Below are positions 50,340-58,680 of a DNA stretch of 64,000 nt, one piece after another (within the stretch, counting starts at the first letter, position 1; each line of letters opens with the position of its first letter). Below the pieces are notes generated by a model that saw only the letters and a program-made list of their open reading frames with translations, did no database searches and had not been told where the DNA came from. Origin of the DNA: Chelatococcus composti (GTDB lineage: Bacteria > Pseudomonadota > Alphaproteobacteria > Rhizobiales > Beijerinckiaceae); NCBI RefSeq assembly GCF_014201415.1, contig NZ_JACHEH010000009.1, forward strand, positions 1 through 64,000. The letters are read 5' to 3'. The position numbers were made by a program, and so were the translations under genes.

Positions 50340-51002
50340 TCAGCCGGCCTTGCCGACGGGGCCGCTGCGCACGAGCTCGAGATAGATGTTCACGCGCTGG
50401 CGCAGGGCCGGCGGCGCCTCGCGGTCGGCAGCGATCTGGTCGAACCAGCGGCCGGCAGCTTCGTAGTCACCCGCCTTGAGGGCGGCGAGGCCAAGGAGCT
50501 CGCGCGCGGTGTTGCGCCACGTGGAGGTGGGGCTGGCGAGCGGCTCAAGCTTCGCCGTCACGGCGGCGGCGTCCAGCTGGTCGAAACCGGCGATGACGGC
50601 ACGCAGGCGCGCGAGATCGCGCAGGCCCGCGGGCACACTCGTGTCGGCCGCGATCGCTTCGTAGGCCTCGACGCCGCGCGCGGGATCGGCCTTGGCCGTT
50701 TCCGCCGCAAGGCGCAGACGCGACACGAGACGGTAGCCCCCCGAACCGTCGCGCTCCAGCTCCCGCAGCAGGGCGGTGCCCTCATCGGCCCGGTCGGAGC
50801 CGAGAAGCTCGAGCGCCTGCTCGTAGCGGGCGCCACTCGCCTCCGCCCGGCTGAGCTGCTGGTGCTGATAGAACCGCCAGCCGCCGACGGCCGCAACGAA
50901 CGCGACCGCAAGAACGGCAACCTTGGTGCCGTGCTTCTTCCAGAAGGCGAGCGCCTTGTCGCGCCGCAGCTCCTCTTCGATCTCGTGAAAGATATCAGCC
51001 AT
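50340..51002 (-). CDS. TPR-like membrane protein (YfgM family)
   Basis: The 220-residue protein starts MADIFHEIEEELRRDKALAF, has one membrane helix (KVAVLAVAFVAAVGGWRFYQ, about 27-46) and then tetratricopeptide-like repeats. It matches the YfgM class found next to der/engA, which is associated with the Sec translocon and periplasmic chaperones in E. coli. The ATG at 51002 is chosen for this conserved start. der follows after 19 bases. Confidence 0.9.
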   Translation of the reverse strand: MADIFHEIEEELRRDKALAFWKKHGTKVAVLAVAFVAAVGGWRFYQHQQLSRAEASGARYEQALELLGSDRADEGTALLRELERDGSGGYRLVSRLRLAAETAKADPARGVEAYEAIAADTSVPAGLRDLARLRAVIAGFDQLDAAAVTAKLEPLASPTSTWRNTARELLGLAALKAGDYEAAGRWFDQIAADREAPPALRQRVNIYLELVRSGPVGKAG

Positions 51003-51162
51003 CGAGCCCGTTGACCGCTGGCCCGCGCAGCGCGCGGGCAAATTTCATCCAGCCGGTCGCGTAGCACAGTCACCGCGTAAAGGCGAGCGCCCATGCAAGG
51101 ACGCCGTCACACCGGCAGACCGGGTGCACCGGCGGGAGACAGATGATCTGCCGACGGCGGAA

Positions 51163-52035
51163 CTACTCTGCCGCGGCGCTGCGCTCGCGGCCGGGTGCGC
51201 TGGCCTCGGGCTCCTCGAAGCCCGGGTCGGCGTAGGTATTCTCGACGCCGGGGAAGGTCCGGTTGCGCACGTCGTGCGCGTAGCGGGCGATAGCGTCCGC
51301 GGCGACGGAGCCGATCTCCGCATAACGCCGGACGAACTTGGGCACGCGCGGCATGAGGCCCAGCATGTCCTCCATGACGAGGATCTGCCCGTCGCAGACG
51401 ACGGAGGCGCCGATGCCGATGGTCGGCACGGGCATGGCGCGCGTCAGGGCAGCGGCGACGCGCACCGGCACTGCTTCCACCACGACCGCGAAGGCACCGG
51501 CGGACACGACGGCCTCGGCATCGGCCGCGATCGCCTCGCTCTCGATGTCGTCCCGCCCGCGCGGACGGAAGGAGCCGAAGGTGTTGATCGACTGCGGCGT
51601 GAGGCCGACGTGCCCCATGACGGGGATGCCGCGCTCCACGAGATAGCCGACGGTGGCCGCCATGTGGCATCCGCCCTCGAGCTTCACCGCGCCGCAGCCG
51701 GTCTCCTTCATGATGCGCGAGGCGGCGCGGAAGGCGGCCTGCGGTCCCTCCTCGTAGGAGCCGAAGGGCAGATCGACGACGACGAGGGCATGGCGCGAGG
51801 CGCGCACCACGGCAGCGCCGTGCGCGATCATCATGTCGAGCGTCACGGGCACAGTCGTGTCATAGCCGTAGAGGACCATGCCGAGGGAATCGCCCACCAG
51901 GAGAAAGTCACAATGCTCGTCGGCAAGGCGCGCCGCAGGGGCGTGATAGGCGGTGAGCCCAACGATGGGAGCCCCACCCTTGCGCGCGCGAATGTCCGGC
52001 GCCGTCAGCCGGCGTACGCCACCAACAACCGACAT
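51163..52035 (-). CDS. panB: 3-methyl-2-oxobutanoate hydroxymethyltransferase
   Basis: PanB makes ketopantoate for pantothenate and CoA synthesis. The 290-residue TIM-barrel protein has [19 protein letters not shown], then [15 protein letters not shown] and [12 protein letters not shown] family typical length is about 270; the extra residues are at the C-terminus. It lies between the NnrU-like gene (21-base gap) and the TPR gene on the minus strand. panC is not adjacent. Confidence 0.96.
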   Translation of the reverse strand: MSVVGGVRRLTAPDIRARKGGAPIVGLTAYHAPAARLADEHCDFLLVGDSLGMVLYGYDTTVPVTLDMMIAHGAAVVRASRHALVVVDLPFGSYEEGPQAAFRAASRIMKETGCGAVKLEGGCHMAATVGYLVERGIPVMGHVGLTPQSINTFGSFRPRGRDDIESEAIAADAEAVVSAGAFAVVVEAVPVRVAAALTRAMPVPTIGIGASVVCDGQILVMEDMLGLMPRVPKFVRRYAEIGSVAADAIARYAHDVRNRTFPGVENTYADPGFEEPEASAPGRERSAAAE

Positions 52036-52056
52036 ACTCTATTTCCTTTCCCCCGT

Positions 52057-52632
52057 TCAGGCCGGCAGAACCGGTATCCCGATCAATAACGGATGCAGCC
52101 AGAACAAAAAAGCAACATAGATGATCGTACCGGCAAGGAGCGCCACCACATCATTGCGAAGGGAACCGGCCGGGACGGTTTCATCTGCGCCGGGACGACG
52201 TCTGGCGGCGATGCGCCCCACGACCGCCCAGGTGAGAAACGAGCCGAAGAGAAGCAGCGAGCCGAGATCGCCGTTGGCCAGAAGGTGGGCGAAGGCCCAG
52301 ATCTTGACCGCCGCGAACATCGGGTGCCGGATCTTGCGCTTGATCGCACCGGGCAGATAGGCCGCAACGAGCAGCACGAAGACGGGCCACATCAGCGCCA
52401 GCGCCAGGTGCCGCCCCCATAGCGGCGGATCCCACAGCGGGACGTAGCCTTCAGCGCGGTAGCGGCCGAAGCCCCAGACGATCAGCACGAGACCGACGAG
52501 AGAAACAACCGAATAGAGCGCCTTGTAGCCGGCCTCTCCCAGCCGCGCGACGGCCGCGGCACGCGGTCCGCGAAACATCGTGAAGACATGCGCGGCAAAG
52601 AACACCGCGAGGCCGATGATCAGAAGCGCCAT
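52057..52632 (-). CDS. NnrU family membrane protein
   Basis: The 191-residue protein has about five membrane helices and the NnrU signatures: LGEAGYKALYSVVSLVGLVL, VPLWDPPLWGR, IRHPMFAAVKIWAFAHLLANGD and the C-terminal HPLLIG. NnrU was first found in denitrifiers, where it is needed for nitric oxide metabolism; other members act in carotenoid or haem chemistry. No nitrite or nitric oxide reductase lies here. I chose the ATG at 52632 (MALLIIGLAVFF). A start at 52674 is possible. Confidence 0.85.
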   Translation of the reverse strand: MALLIIGLAVFFAAHVFTMFRGPRAAAVARLGEAGYKALYSVVSLVGLVLIVWGFGRYRAEGYVPLWDPPLWGRHLALALMWPVFVLLVAAYLPGAIKRKIRHPMFAAVKIWAFAHLLANGDLGSLLLFGSFLTWAVVGRIAARRRPGADETVPAGSLRNDVVALLAGTIIYVAFLFWLHPLLIGIPVLPA

Positions 52633-53062
52633 GCAAAGCGTCTCGACAGCAACGAGGGCTGAACAGTGCTTCATGCCGCGCAGCGATGCAAGAGCGCTCA
52701 CCCCGGCCGCGGCCCTCGCGGGCGGCCGGCACCAGCCTCGTGCAAGCCGCGGGCGGCCGCTGCTCGGCATCGGCACAATGCCCTCTTGCAAGCCGGGACC
52801 GTTTCTGGTTCTAATCACCTATGGTTGTATATTGATTTTATAGCAAACTGATAATTGCATATCGCGATCGTTTTTTCAGACCTGCCTGCGTCCACGACAA
52901 ACGGGTCGAGCGTGTGTGAAACGCGTCGGCACGCCGCGCAGATTGCCTGCGGGCGCTATGGAGGAGGTCGTCATGAAAACTGCGGGATGGCGAACGGCGG
53001 CCGCCAAACTGCCCTGCCGCGGGCGCGCCCGCGGCAGGGGGATAGCCAACGGCTGTTGCGGA
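52633..53062. other. nnrU/katA intergenic region with AT-rich island and long palindrome
   Basis: The 430 bases hold no gene I can support. An AT-rich island at 52808-52875 may be the nnrU promoter; it contains TTGATTTTATAGCAA (52832-52846), which looks like an FNR/NnrR site but has a 5-base rather than a 4-base spacer. A 28-base perfect palindrome at 53012-53039 follows the katA stop. A plus-strand ATG at 52973 with a good ribosome site has no stop for a long way and overlaps katA. Confidence 0.5.
53012..53039 (-). terminator. 28-base perfect palindrome after katA
   Basis: CCCTGCCGCGGGCG is followed directly by its exact inverse complement. It starts 23 bases after the katA stop and can form a 12-bp or longer stem. 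The tail CAGTTTGG on the minus strand is only weakly T-rich. It is probably the katA terminator or an mRNA 3' stabiliser. Confidence 0.65.
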
Positions 53063-54526
53063 CTATTCCGCCGCCGTCGCAAGCGAGGCGACGTCGATGC
53101 CCATGCGCCGCGCCACGCCCGCGCCATAGGCCGGATCGGCCCGGTGGAAGTGCACGATCTGGCGCCGCACGATTTCCTCCGGCACGCCTTCCATCGCAGC
53201 GGCGATGTTGTCCATCAGCCGCTCCCGCGCGTCCGGTGTCATCAGGCGGAAGAGGTTGCCCGGCTGCGTGTAGTCGTCATTGCCTTCGCGGTGGTCGTAG
53301 CGCGCCGCGTCGCCCGAGATCTTCAGCGGCGGCTCGGCATATTGCGGGTTCTGGGCCGGGCCGCCGAAGCTGTTCGGCTCGTAGTAGGCGTCGGGATTGG
53401 CCGGGCCCGCCAGGCGCATCGCGCCGTCCGCGTGGTAGGTGTGGACCGGGCAGCGCGGCTGGTTCACCGGGATCTGGTGGTAGTTGATGCCGAGCCGGTA
53501 GCGGTGTGCATCGGCGTAGGAGAAGAGGCGCGCCTGCAGCATCTTGTCGGGCGAGAAGCCGACGCCGGGCACGATGTTGGCCGGCGTCAGGCCCGCCTGC
53601 TCAACCTCCGCGAAGTAGTTCTGCGGGTTGCGGTTGAGCTCCAGGATGCCAACCTCGATGAGCGGATAGTCCTTGTGCGGCCAAACCTTCGTGAGGTCGA
53701 AGGGGTTGTAGGGCGTCTTCTCGGCGTCGAGCTCCGGCATGATCTGCACGCAGAAGCGCCAGCGCGGGTAGTTGCCCTGCTCAATCGCCTCGTAGAGGTC
53801 GCGCTGGTGCGATTCCCGGTCCTTGCCGATCACCTGCTCGGCCTCGGCATTGGTCCAGTTCGCGATGCCCTGCATCGACTTGAAGTGGAACTTGACCCAG
53901 AAACGCTCGCCCTCGGCGTTGATGAACGAGTACGTGTGCGAGCCAAAGCCGTGCATCTGCCGGTAGTTCCGCGGCAGGCCGCGGTCAGACATCAGGATCG
54001 TCACCTGGTGCAGGCTCTCCGGCGACAGGGACCAGAAGTCCCACATGGCCGTGTTCGAGCGCAGGTTGGTGACCGGGTGCCGCTTCTGCGTATGGATGAA
54101 GTCTGGGAACTTCAGCGGATCGCGCACGAAGAAGACCGGCGTGTTGTTGCCGACGATGTCCCAGTTGCCCTCCTCGGTGTAGAGGCGCAGGGCAAAGCCG
54201 CGCACGTCACGCTCGGCGTCGGCGGCGCCACGCTCGCCGGCAACCGTCGAGAAGCGGATGAAGGCCTCGGTCTTCTTGCCGACTTCGGAGAAGAGCTTCG
54301 CGCGCGAATAGCGGGTGATGTCGTTGGTGATGGTCAGCGTGCCATAGGCGCCCGAGCCCTTGGCGTGCACCGTGCGCTCGGGAATGCGCTCGCGGTTCTG
54401 GTGGGCCAGCTTCTCGAGCAGGAGGAAGTCCTGCAGCAGCAGCGGGCCGCGCGGGCCGGCACTCAGGCTGTTCTGGTTGTCTGCCACCGGCGCGCCGTTG
54501 GCCGTCGTCATGGTCGGTCGCGACAT
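53063..54526 (-). CDS. katA: Catalase (monofunctional, haem)
   Basis: The 487-residue small-subunit catalase breaks down hydrogen peroxide. His54 in [12 protein letters not shown] and Asn127 in GNNTP are the distal haem residues, and Tyr337 in [14 protein letters not shown] is the proximal ligand. The ATG at 54526 follows GGAGAGG. It is divergent from oxyR, which likely controls it, with a 101-base intergenic region. No signal peptide is seen. Confidence 0.97.
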   Translation of the reverse strand: MSRPTMTTANGAPVADNQNSLSAGPRGPLLLQDFLLLEKLAHQNRERIPERTVHAKGSGAYGTLTITNDITRYSRAKLFSEVGKKTEAFIRFSTVAGERGAADAERDVRGFALRLYTEEGNWDIVGNNTPVFFVRDPLKFPDFIHTQKRHPVTNLRSNTAMWDFWSLSPESLHQVTILMSDRGLPRNYRQMHGFGSHTYSFINAEGERFWVKFHFKSMQGIANWTNAEAEQVIGKDRESHQRDLYEAIEQGNYPRWRFCVQIMPELDAEKTPYNPFDLTKVWPHKDYPLIEVGILELNRNPQNYFAEVEQAGLTPANIVPGVGFSPDKMLQARLFSYADAHRYRLGINYHQIPVNQPRCPVHTYHADGAMRLAGPANPDAYYEPNSFGGPAQNPQYAEPPLKISGDAARYDHREGNDDYTQPGNLFRLMTPDARERLMDNIAAAMEGVPEEIVRRQIVHFHRADPAYGAGVARRMGIDVASLATAAE

Positions 54527-54627
54527 CGCACCTCTCCTAGTCATTGTTCCAGGCGCGACATTGCGACCAGTTCCCCATCAGGTCCAATTGTTTTACCTTA
54601 CCGATTTAATAAGAAAGACTGATTTCC
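54527..54627. promoter_or_regulatory. Divergent katA/oxyR control region
   Basis: These 101 bases hold both promoters. An AT-rich portion (54575-54620, with CCAATTGTTTTACCTTACCG near its start) is the likely OxyR contact zone. I do not see an exact ATAG-N7-CTAT repeat, so the site is inferred from the gene arrangement. Confidence 0.5.
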
Positions 54628-55560
54628 ATGATCACTCTGCGCCATCTCCGATATTTCGAGGCTTTGTCTCGTCATCGTCACTTCCGCCGGGCGGCGGAGG
54701 AGTGCTCCGTCACCCAGCCTGCCCTCTCCATGCAGATGCAGGAGTTCGAGGCCCTGCTCGGCACGGTGCTCATCGAACGTCGCAGGGGCGATGTGCAGCT
54801 GACGGAAATGGGCCAGGAAATCGCGCGTCGCGCGCGGGAGATCCTCGTGGCCGCCCGCGATCTCGTGGAATATGCCCGCAGCCGGCAGGAGATCCTGTCC
54901 GGGCCGCTGCAGCTCGGCATCATCCCCTCTGTCGCGCCCTATATCCTGCCGCGCATCCTGCCGGAGATTACCGAGGCTTATCCCGCCCTGTCGCTCAACG
55001 TGCGCGAGACGCTGTCGGCCTCTCTCCTTGACGAGCTCGTGTCGGGCCGGGTGGACGCCGTTCTGATGTCGCTGCCCATTGACCACCCGGACGTCGAGTC
55101 CGTGCCACTGTTCGACGACGCTTTCCTGCTTGCGATGCCGGCGTCGGAGGATGTGCCGGCGCATCAGCGCCTGCAGCCGGAAGCGCTGGACCCGAAACGT
55201 CTCCTGCTTCTTGAGGAAGGCCACTGCCTGCGCGAGCAGGCGCTGGCCTTCTGCGGCATGTCGGGCGCTCCCCAGCGACAACAGTTCGGCGCCTCCAGCC
55301 TGGCGACAATCGTCCAGCTCGTCGCCAACGGCTTCGGCCTGACGCTGGTGCCGGAGATCGCCGTGCCCGTCGAAGTCGGGCAGGATTCGCGCATCCGGCT
55401 GGTGCGCTTTGCCGATCCGCAGCCCTATCGCACGATCGGCCTCGGCTGGCGGCGCAGCTCCTCCCGCCGCCGCGACTTCGAGGCGCTCGCAGCCGTCATC
55501 CGGCAGGTAGCGGGCCAGATCCTGAGCGACGTCAAGCAGCGCGAGCGCGAGGCGGCCTGA
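54628..55560 (+). CDS. oxyR: Hydrogen peroxide sensor OxyR
   Basis: The 310-residue LysR protein has an N-terminal HTH (LRHLRYFEALSRHRHFRRAA) and a sensor domain. The redox pair Cys200 and Cys209 lies in EGHCLREQALAFCG with exactly the C-x8-C spacing of E. coli OxyR (Cys199/Cys208), and Thr-Ser anchors around GASSLATI fit too. It is therefore assigned as OxyR, not just LysR. It is divergent from katA, the classic target. A 15-bp hairpin follows. Confidence 0.95.
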   Translation: MITLRHLRYFEALSRHRHFRRAAEECSVTQPALSMQMQEFEALLGTVLIERRRGDVQLTEMGQEIARRAREILVAARDLVEYARSRQEILSGPLQLGIIPSVAPYILPRILPEITEAYPALSLNVRETLSASLLDELVSGRVDAVLMSLPIDHPDVESVPLFDDAFLLAMPASEDVPAHQRLQPEALDPKRLLLLEEGHCLREQALAFCGMSGAPQRQQFGASSLATIVQLVANGFGLTLVPEIAVPVEVGQDSRIRLVRFADPQPYRTIGLGWRRSSSRRRDFEALAAVIRQVAGQILSDVKQREREAA

Positions 55561-55562
55561 AA

Positions 55563-55598
55563 CGGCAACGCGCCGGGGCAAGGCCCGGCGCGTTGCCG
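55563..55598. terminator. 15-bp hairpin between oxyR and uxuA
   Basis: CGGCAACGCGCCGGG-GCAAGG-CCCGGCGCGTTGCCG is a perfect 15-bp stem starting three bases after the oxyR stop. It lies between convergent genes. No T-run follows on either side, so it may act by mRNA 3' protection or by bidirectional, factor-assisted termination. Confidence 0.7.
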
Positions 55599-55621
55599 AG
55601 ATTCGCCGCAGGGCTTCCCCT

Positions 55622-56806
55622 TCAGGCGAGCGCGGCCACTGCCTTCATCACCCCCCGGAGCTCGGCAAGCCCACGCAGCCGGCCGACGAGCGGATAGCCC
55701 GGATGGGCCTTGCGATTGCCGTCATCGAGCAGCACCTGGCCGTGATCGGGCCGTATCGGGATCTGCCAGTCCGCGCGTCCCTCGCGCAGGCGGCGCTGCT
55801 CCTCAGCGTGCAATGCGGCGATGACCGCCACCATGTCGACGTCGCCATCGAGATGCTCGCTCTCCATGAAGCTGCCGTCGGGGTCGCGCTTGACGTTGCG
55901 CAGATGCGCGAAATGGATGTGCGGGGCGAAACGGCGCGTGATCGCCGGCAGGTCGTTGCCCGCCCCGGCGCCGAGCGAGCCCGTGCACAGCGTGATGCCG
56001 TTCGCCGGCGACGGTACGGACTCAACGATGAAGGCGAGGTCCTCGGCGTTGGAGACGATGCGCGGCAGGCCGAAGAGCGGGCGCGGCGGATCGTCGGGAT
56101 GCATGCACAGTCGCACCCCGACCTCCTCCGCCGTCGGCACGACCTCCTCAAGGAAGCGCTTGAGGTTGGCGCGCAGGTCCGCCGCGCTGAAGCCGTCGTA
56201 GCGCGCGAGAACGGCCTTGAGGCCCGGCACGTCGTAGCGCGTGTAGGCGCCCGGCAGGCCGGCCATGATCGTGTCGAGCAGACGCTGGCGGTCGGCCTCG
56301 GTGGAGGCGTCGAACCATTCCTTGGCGCGGGTAAGCACCTCGGGCGGGAACTCGGCGACCGCCCCCGGACGCTCCAGCATGAAGCAGTCGAAGGCCGCAT
56401 GCAGGTGGGCGTCGAACCGCAGCGCCAGCGCGCCGCCGGGCTGCGGATAGGCAAGGTCCGTCCGCATCCAGTCCAGCAGCGGCATGAAGTTGTAGCAGAC
56501 GGTGAAGATGCCGCAGGCGGCGAGGTTGCGCAGTGAGGTGCGGTAGTTGTCGAAGAGCGGGCGAAGGTCCCCCTCCCCGAGCTTGATGTTCTCGTGCACC
56601 GGCAGGCTCTCGACGACGCTCCAGCGCAGGCCGAGGCTGGCGTCGGCCTCGATCAGGCGCTTGCGCTCCATGATGGCCTCGACGGGCCACACCTCGCCGT
56701 AGGGAATGTCGTGCAGCGCCGTGACGATGCCGCGCGCACCGGCCTGCCTGATCTCGTGCAGGCGCACCGCGTCAGCCGGGCCGAACCATCGAAACGTCTC
56801 TTCCAT
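55622..56806 (-). CDS. uxuA: Mannonate dehydratase
   Basis: UxuA dehydrates D-mannonate to 2-keto-3-deoxygluconate in glucuronate breakdown. The 394-residue TIM-barrel protein starts METFRWFGP-like (MEETFRWFGPADAVRL). It has the conserved CYNFMPLLDWMRTDL, CMHPDDPPRPLFGLPRI, CTGSLGAGAGNDL, HFAHLRNVKR and RPDHGQVLLDD, which carry the metal and active-site residues. It is the last gene of a dctP-dctQ-dctM-uxuA run, 10 bases after dctM. Confidence 0.96.
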   Translation of the reverse strand: MEETFRWFGPADAVRLHEIRQAGARGIVTALHDIPYGEVWPVEAIMERKRLIEADASLGLRWSVVESLPVHENIKLGEGDLRPLFDNYRTSLRNLAACGIFTVCYNFMPLLDWMRTDLAYPQPGGALALRFDAHLHAAFDCFMLERPGAVAEFPPEVLTRAKEWFDASTEADRQRLLDTIMAGLPGAYTRYDVPGLKAVLARYDGFSAADLRANLKRFLEEVVPTAEEVGVRLCMHPDDPPRPLFGLPRIVSNAEDLAFIVESVPSPANGITLCTGSLGAGAGNDLPAITRRFAPHIHFAHLRNVKRDPDGSFMESEHLDGDVDMVAVIAALHAEEQRRLREGRADWQIPIRPDHGQVLLDDGNRKAHPGYPLVGRLRGLAELRGVMKAVAALA

Positions 56807-56816
56807 CTGAGATGCC

Positions 56817-58103
56817 TCAGCCGAGAAGGTTGGGGAGGAACAGGACGACGCCGGGCATCAGGGCCAGGGCGAAGACGACGAGCATGATGGCGGCGAGGAA
56901 GGGCAGCGATTCCCAGAAGTACTCCTCAACCGGGCAGCGCAGGATGCCGCACACCGTGTACATGGCGACGCCCACCGGCGGGGTCATGCCGCCGAGCGTG
57001 ACGACCGACATCATCAGGATGCCGAAGTGGACGGGGTCGACCCCGAGCCGCGTGACGAGCGGCACGAAGATCGGCGTCAGCATCAGGACGAGTACGGTCG
57101 ACTCGACGAAAAGCCCGGCGATGAACAGGAAGAAGAGGATGAGCAGGACGACGAGCAGCGGCTCCTGCGTCAGCCCAAGCATCGCCGCGGCGATCGTCTG
57201 CGGCGCCTGCTCGAAGATGATGGCATAGCCCACCATGCCGGACATCACGATGATGAGCATGATGACGCCGACATCGAGCACCGCCTCCCCGAGCGCCTCG
57301 ACGAGGCCTGTCCATGTCAGCTCCCGGTGCAGCAGCACGCCCACGAGCACGGCATAGATCACCGCGAAGGCGCCGACCTCCGAGGCGGTGAAGATGCCGC
57401 CGCGGATGGTGACGAGCAGGATCACGGGAAAGAGCAGCGCCCACTTGGCATCACACACCGCGCGCCAGACGTCGCGCGCCGACGGCAATGCCGTGCCCTC
57501 CGACTGGTAGCCCCGCTTGCGGGCTACGAGCCAGGCGGTGAGCATCATCGCAGCCATCATGACGAGGCCGGGGATGACGCCGGCGAGGAACAGCTTGCCG
57601 ATGGAGACGTTGCCGACGAAGCCGTAGAGGATGAGGCCGAGGCTCGGCGGGATGGTGGCGGTGATGAGGGAGCCGACGGCGATGACGGCGCCGGTGAAGC
57701 CGCGCGAATAGCCGCGGCGGACCATGTCCGGCCCCAGAATGCGGGCCTCCATGGCCGCGTCGGCGACGGCAGAACCGGAGACGCCGCCCATGAGAGTCGA
57801 CAAGACGATGCAGACCTGGGCGAGGCCGCCCGCCATCCACGAGACGAGCACGTTCGAGCAGGCGATGAGCCGCGGCGTGATGCCCGTGCGGTTCATCATG
57901 TGGCCGGCGAGCACGAAGAACGGCACGGCGAGCAGGGGAAAGCTCTGCGAGGCTGTAGCCACCTGCTGCACGCCGATGGACACCGGGATGGTGCCCGCCG
58001 CGAGGAAGAAGCTGAAGCCGGCGATGCCGATGGCGAAGGCGATCGGGAGCCCGGCGAACATCAGGATGAAGAAGATCGCAGCAAGAAGCAGCATCGCCGT
58101 CAC
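56817..58103 (-). CDS. TRAP transporter large permease (DctM)
   Basis: The 428-residue protein has about 12 membrane helices and is the main translocating subunit of a tripartite periplasmic transporter. Hallmarks include GLPIAFAIGIAGFSFFLA, the PLLAVPFFVLAGHMMNRTG segment, and the C-terminal GGMTPPVGVAMY. It overlaps dctQ by four bases. Linkage to uxuA suggests a hexuronate or aldonate substrate such as glucuronate or mannonate. Confidence 0.93.
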   Translation of the reverse strand: MTAMLLLAAIFFILMFAGLPIAFAIGIAGFSFFLAAGTIPVSIGVQQVATASQSFPLLAVPFFVLAGHMMNRTGITPRLIACSNVLVSWMAGGLAQVCIVLSTLMGGVSGSAVADAAMEARILGPDMVRRGYSRGFTGAVIAVGSLITATIPPSLGLILYGFVGNVSIGKLFLAGVIPGLVMMAAMMLTAWLVARKRGYQSEGTALPSARDVWRAVCDAKWALLFPVILLVTIRGGIFTASEVGAFAVIYAVLVGVLLHRELTWTGLVEALGEAVLDVGVIMLIIVMSGMVGYAIIFEQAPQTIAAAMLGLTQEPLLVVLLILFFLFIAGLFVESTVLVLMLTPIFVPLVTRLGVDPVHFGILMMSVVTLGGMTPPVGVAMYTVCGILRCPVEEYFWESLPFLAAIMLVVFALALMPGVVLFLPNLLG

Positions 58104-58618
58104 TCCGCGGCGTGGCTCGCGCCGGCCATCTCCTCGTCGGGCCGGGCGAAGACGAGTGTTTCACCGCGCGCCCCCTGGGCGAGGCTGCGCACGATATGGG
58201 CGGCGAGCGTGATGGCGAGCAGCAGGCACCCTGCCGGGACGGCTCCCGTGACCCAGCCGTAGGAGATGCCGCTGTCGCCGTAGACGCGCTCGAGGTTGAG
58301 CATCGTCAGGCGCGCGCCCTGCCAGGCCATCGTCAGGAGAAAGGCCAGGGTGAGGAGCCCGAGCGCGATCTCGAGCCAGCGGCGCAGGCCTACCGGCAGC
58401 TTGCGCACGAAATAGTCGACACCGACATGCGCCTTGATGCGCAGCGCCTTGTTGGCACCGAGCATGACCAGCCAGATGAACAGGAGCTGGGCAAGATCCA
58501 CCGACCAGATCAGGGGATGGCCGAATGTGCGGCCCAGGGCGGCCGCAAAGACGAGGACGACGATCCCTCCGAGCAGAAGCTTGGCGAGGCCGTCCTCCAG
58601 CGCGAGCAACAAGCGCAT
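58100..58618 (-). CDS. TRAP transporter small permease (DctQ)
   Basis: The 172-residue protein has four membrane helices, the standard DctQ layout. LLALEDGLAKLLLGGIVVLV begins it, and the middle has VDLAQLLFIWLVMLGANKALRIKAHVGVDYF, the family core. It overlaps dctM by four bases (ATGA) and is separated from dctP by an internal terminator. It supports the DctM subunit in the inner membrane. Confidence 0.92.
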   Translation of the reverse strand: MRLLLALEDGLAKLLLGGIVVLVFAAALGRTFGHPLIWSVDLAQLLFIWLVMLGANKALRIKAHVGVDYFVRKLPVGLRRWLEIALGLLTLAFLLTMAWQGARLTMLNLERVYGDSGISYGWVTGAVPAGCLLLAITLAAHIVRSLAQGARGETLVFARPDEEMAGASHAAE

Positions 58619-58634
58619 GGAGTATCTCCGGGAC

Positions 58635-58664
58635 GAAAAAGGCCACCGCCGGAAGGCGGTGGCC
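58635..58664 (-). terminator. Intercistronic terminator between dctP and dctQ
   Basis: On the minus strand GGCCACCGCC-TTCC-GGCGGTGGCC (10-bp stem) is followed by TTTTTCG, 16 bases after the dctP stop and before dctQ. It has every feature of an intrinsic terminator, so permease genes should be expressed less than the binding protein. Confidence 0.88.
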
Positions 58665-58680
58665 GCACGATCGACTGCCG

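Noticed and set aside
52973-54622. Plus-strand ATG with a strong ribosome site running antiparallel to katA
   Set aside because: It has no early stop and reads through the full katA gene in reverse; its product is Arg/His-rich shadow sequence.
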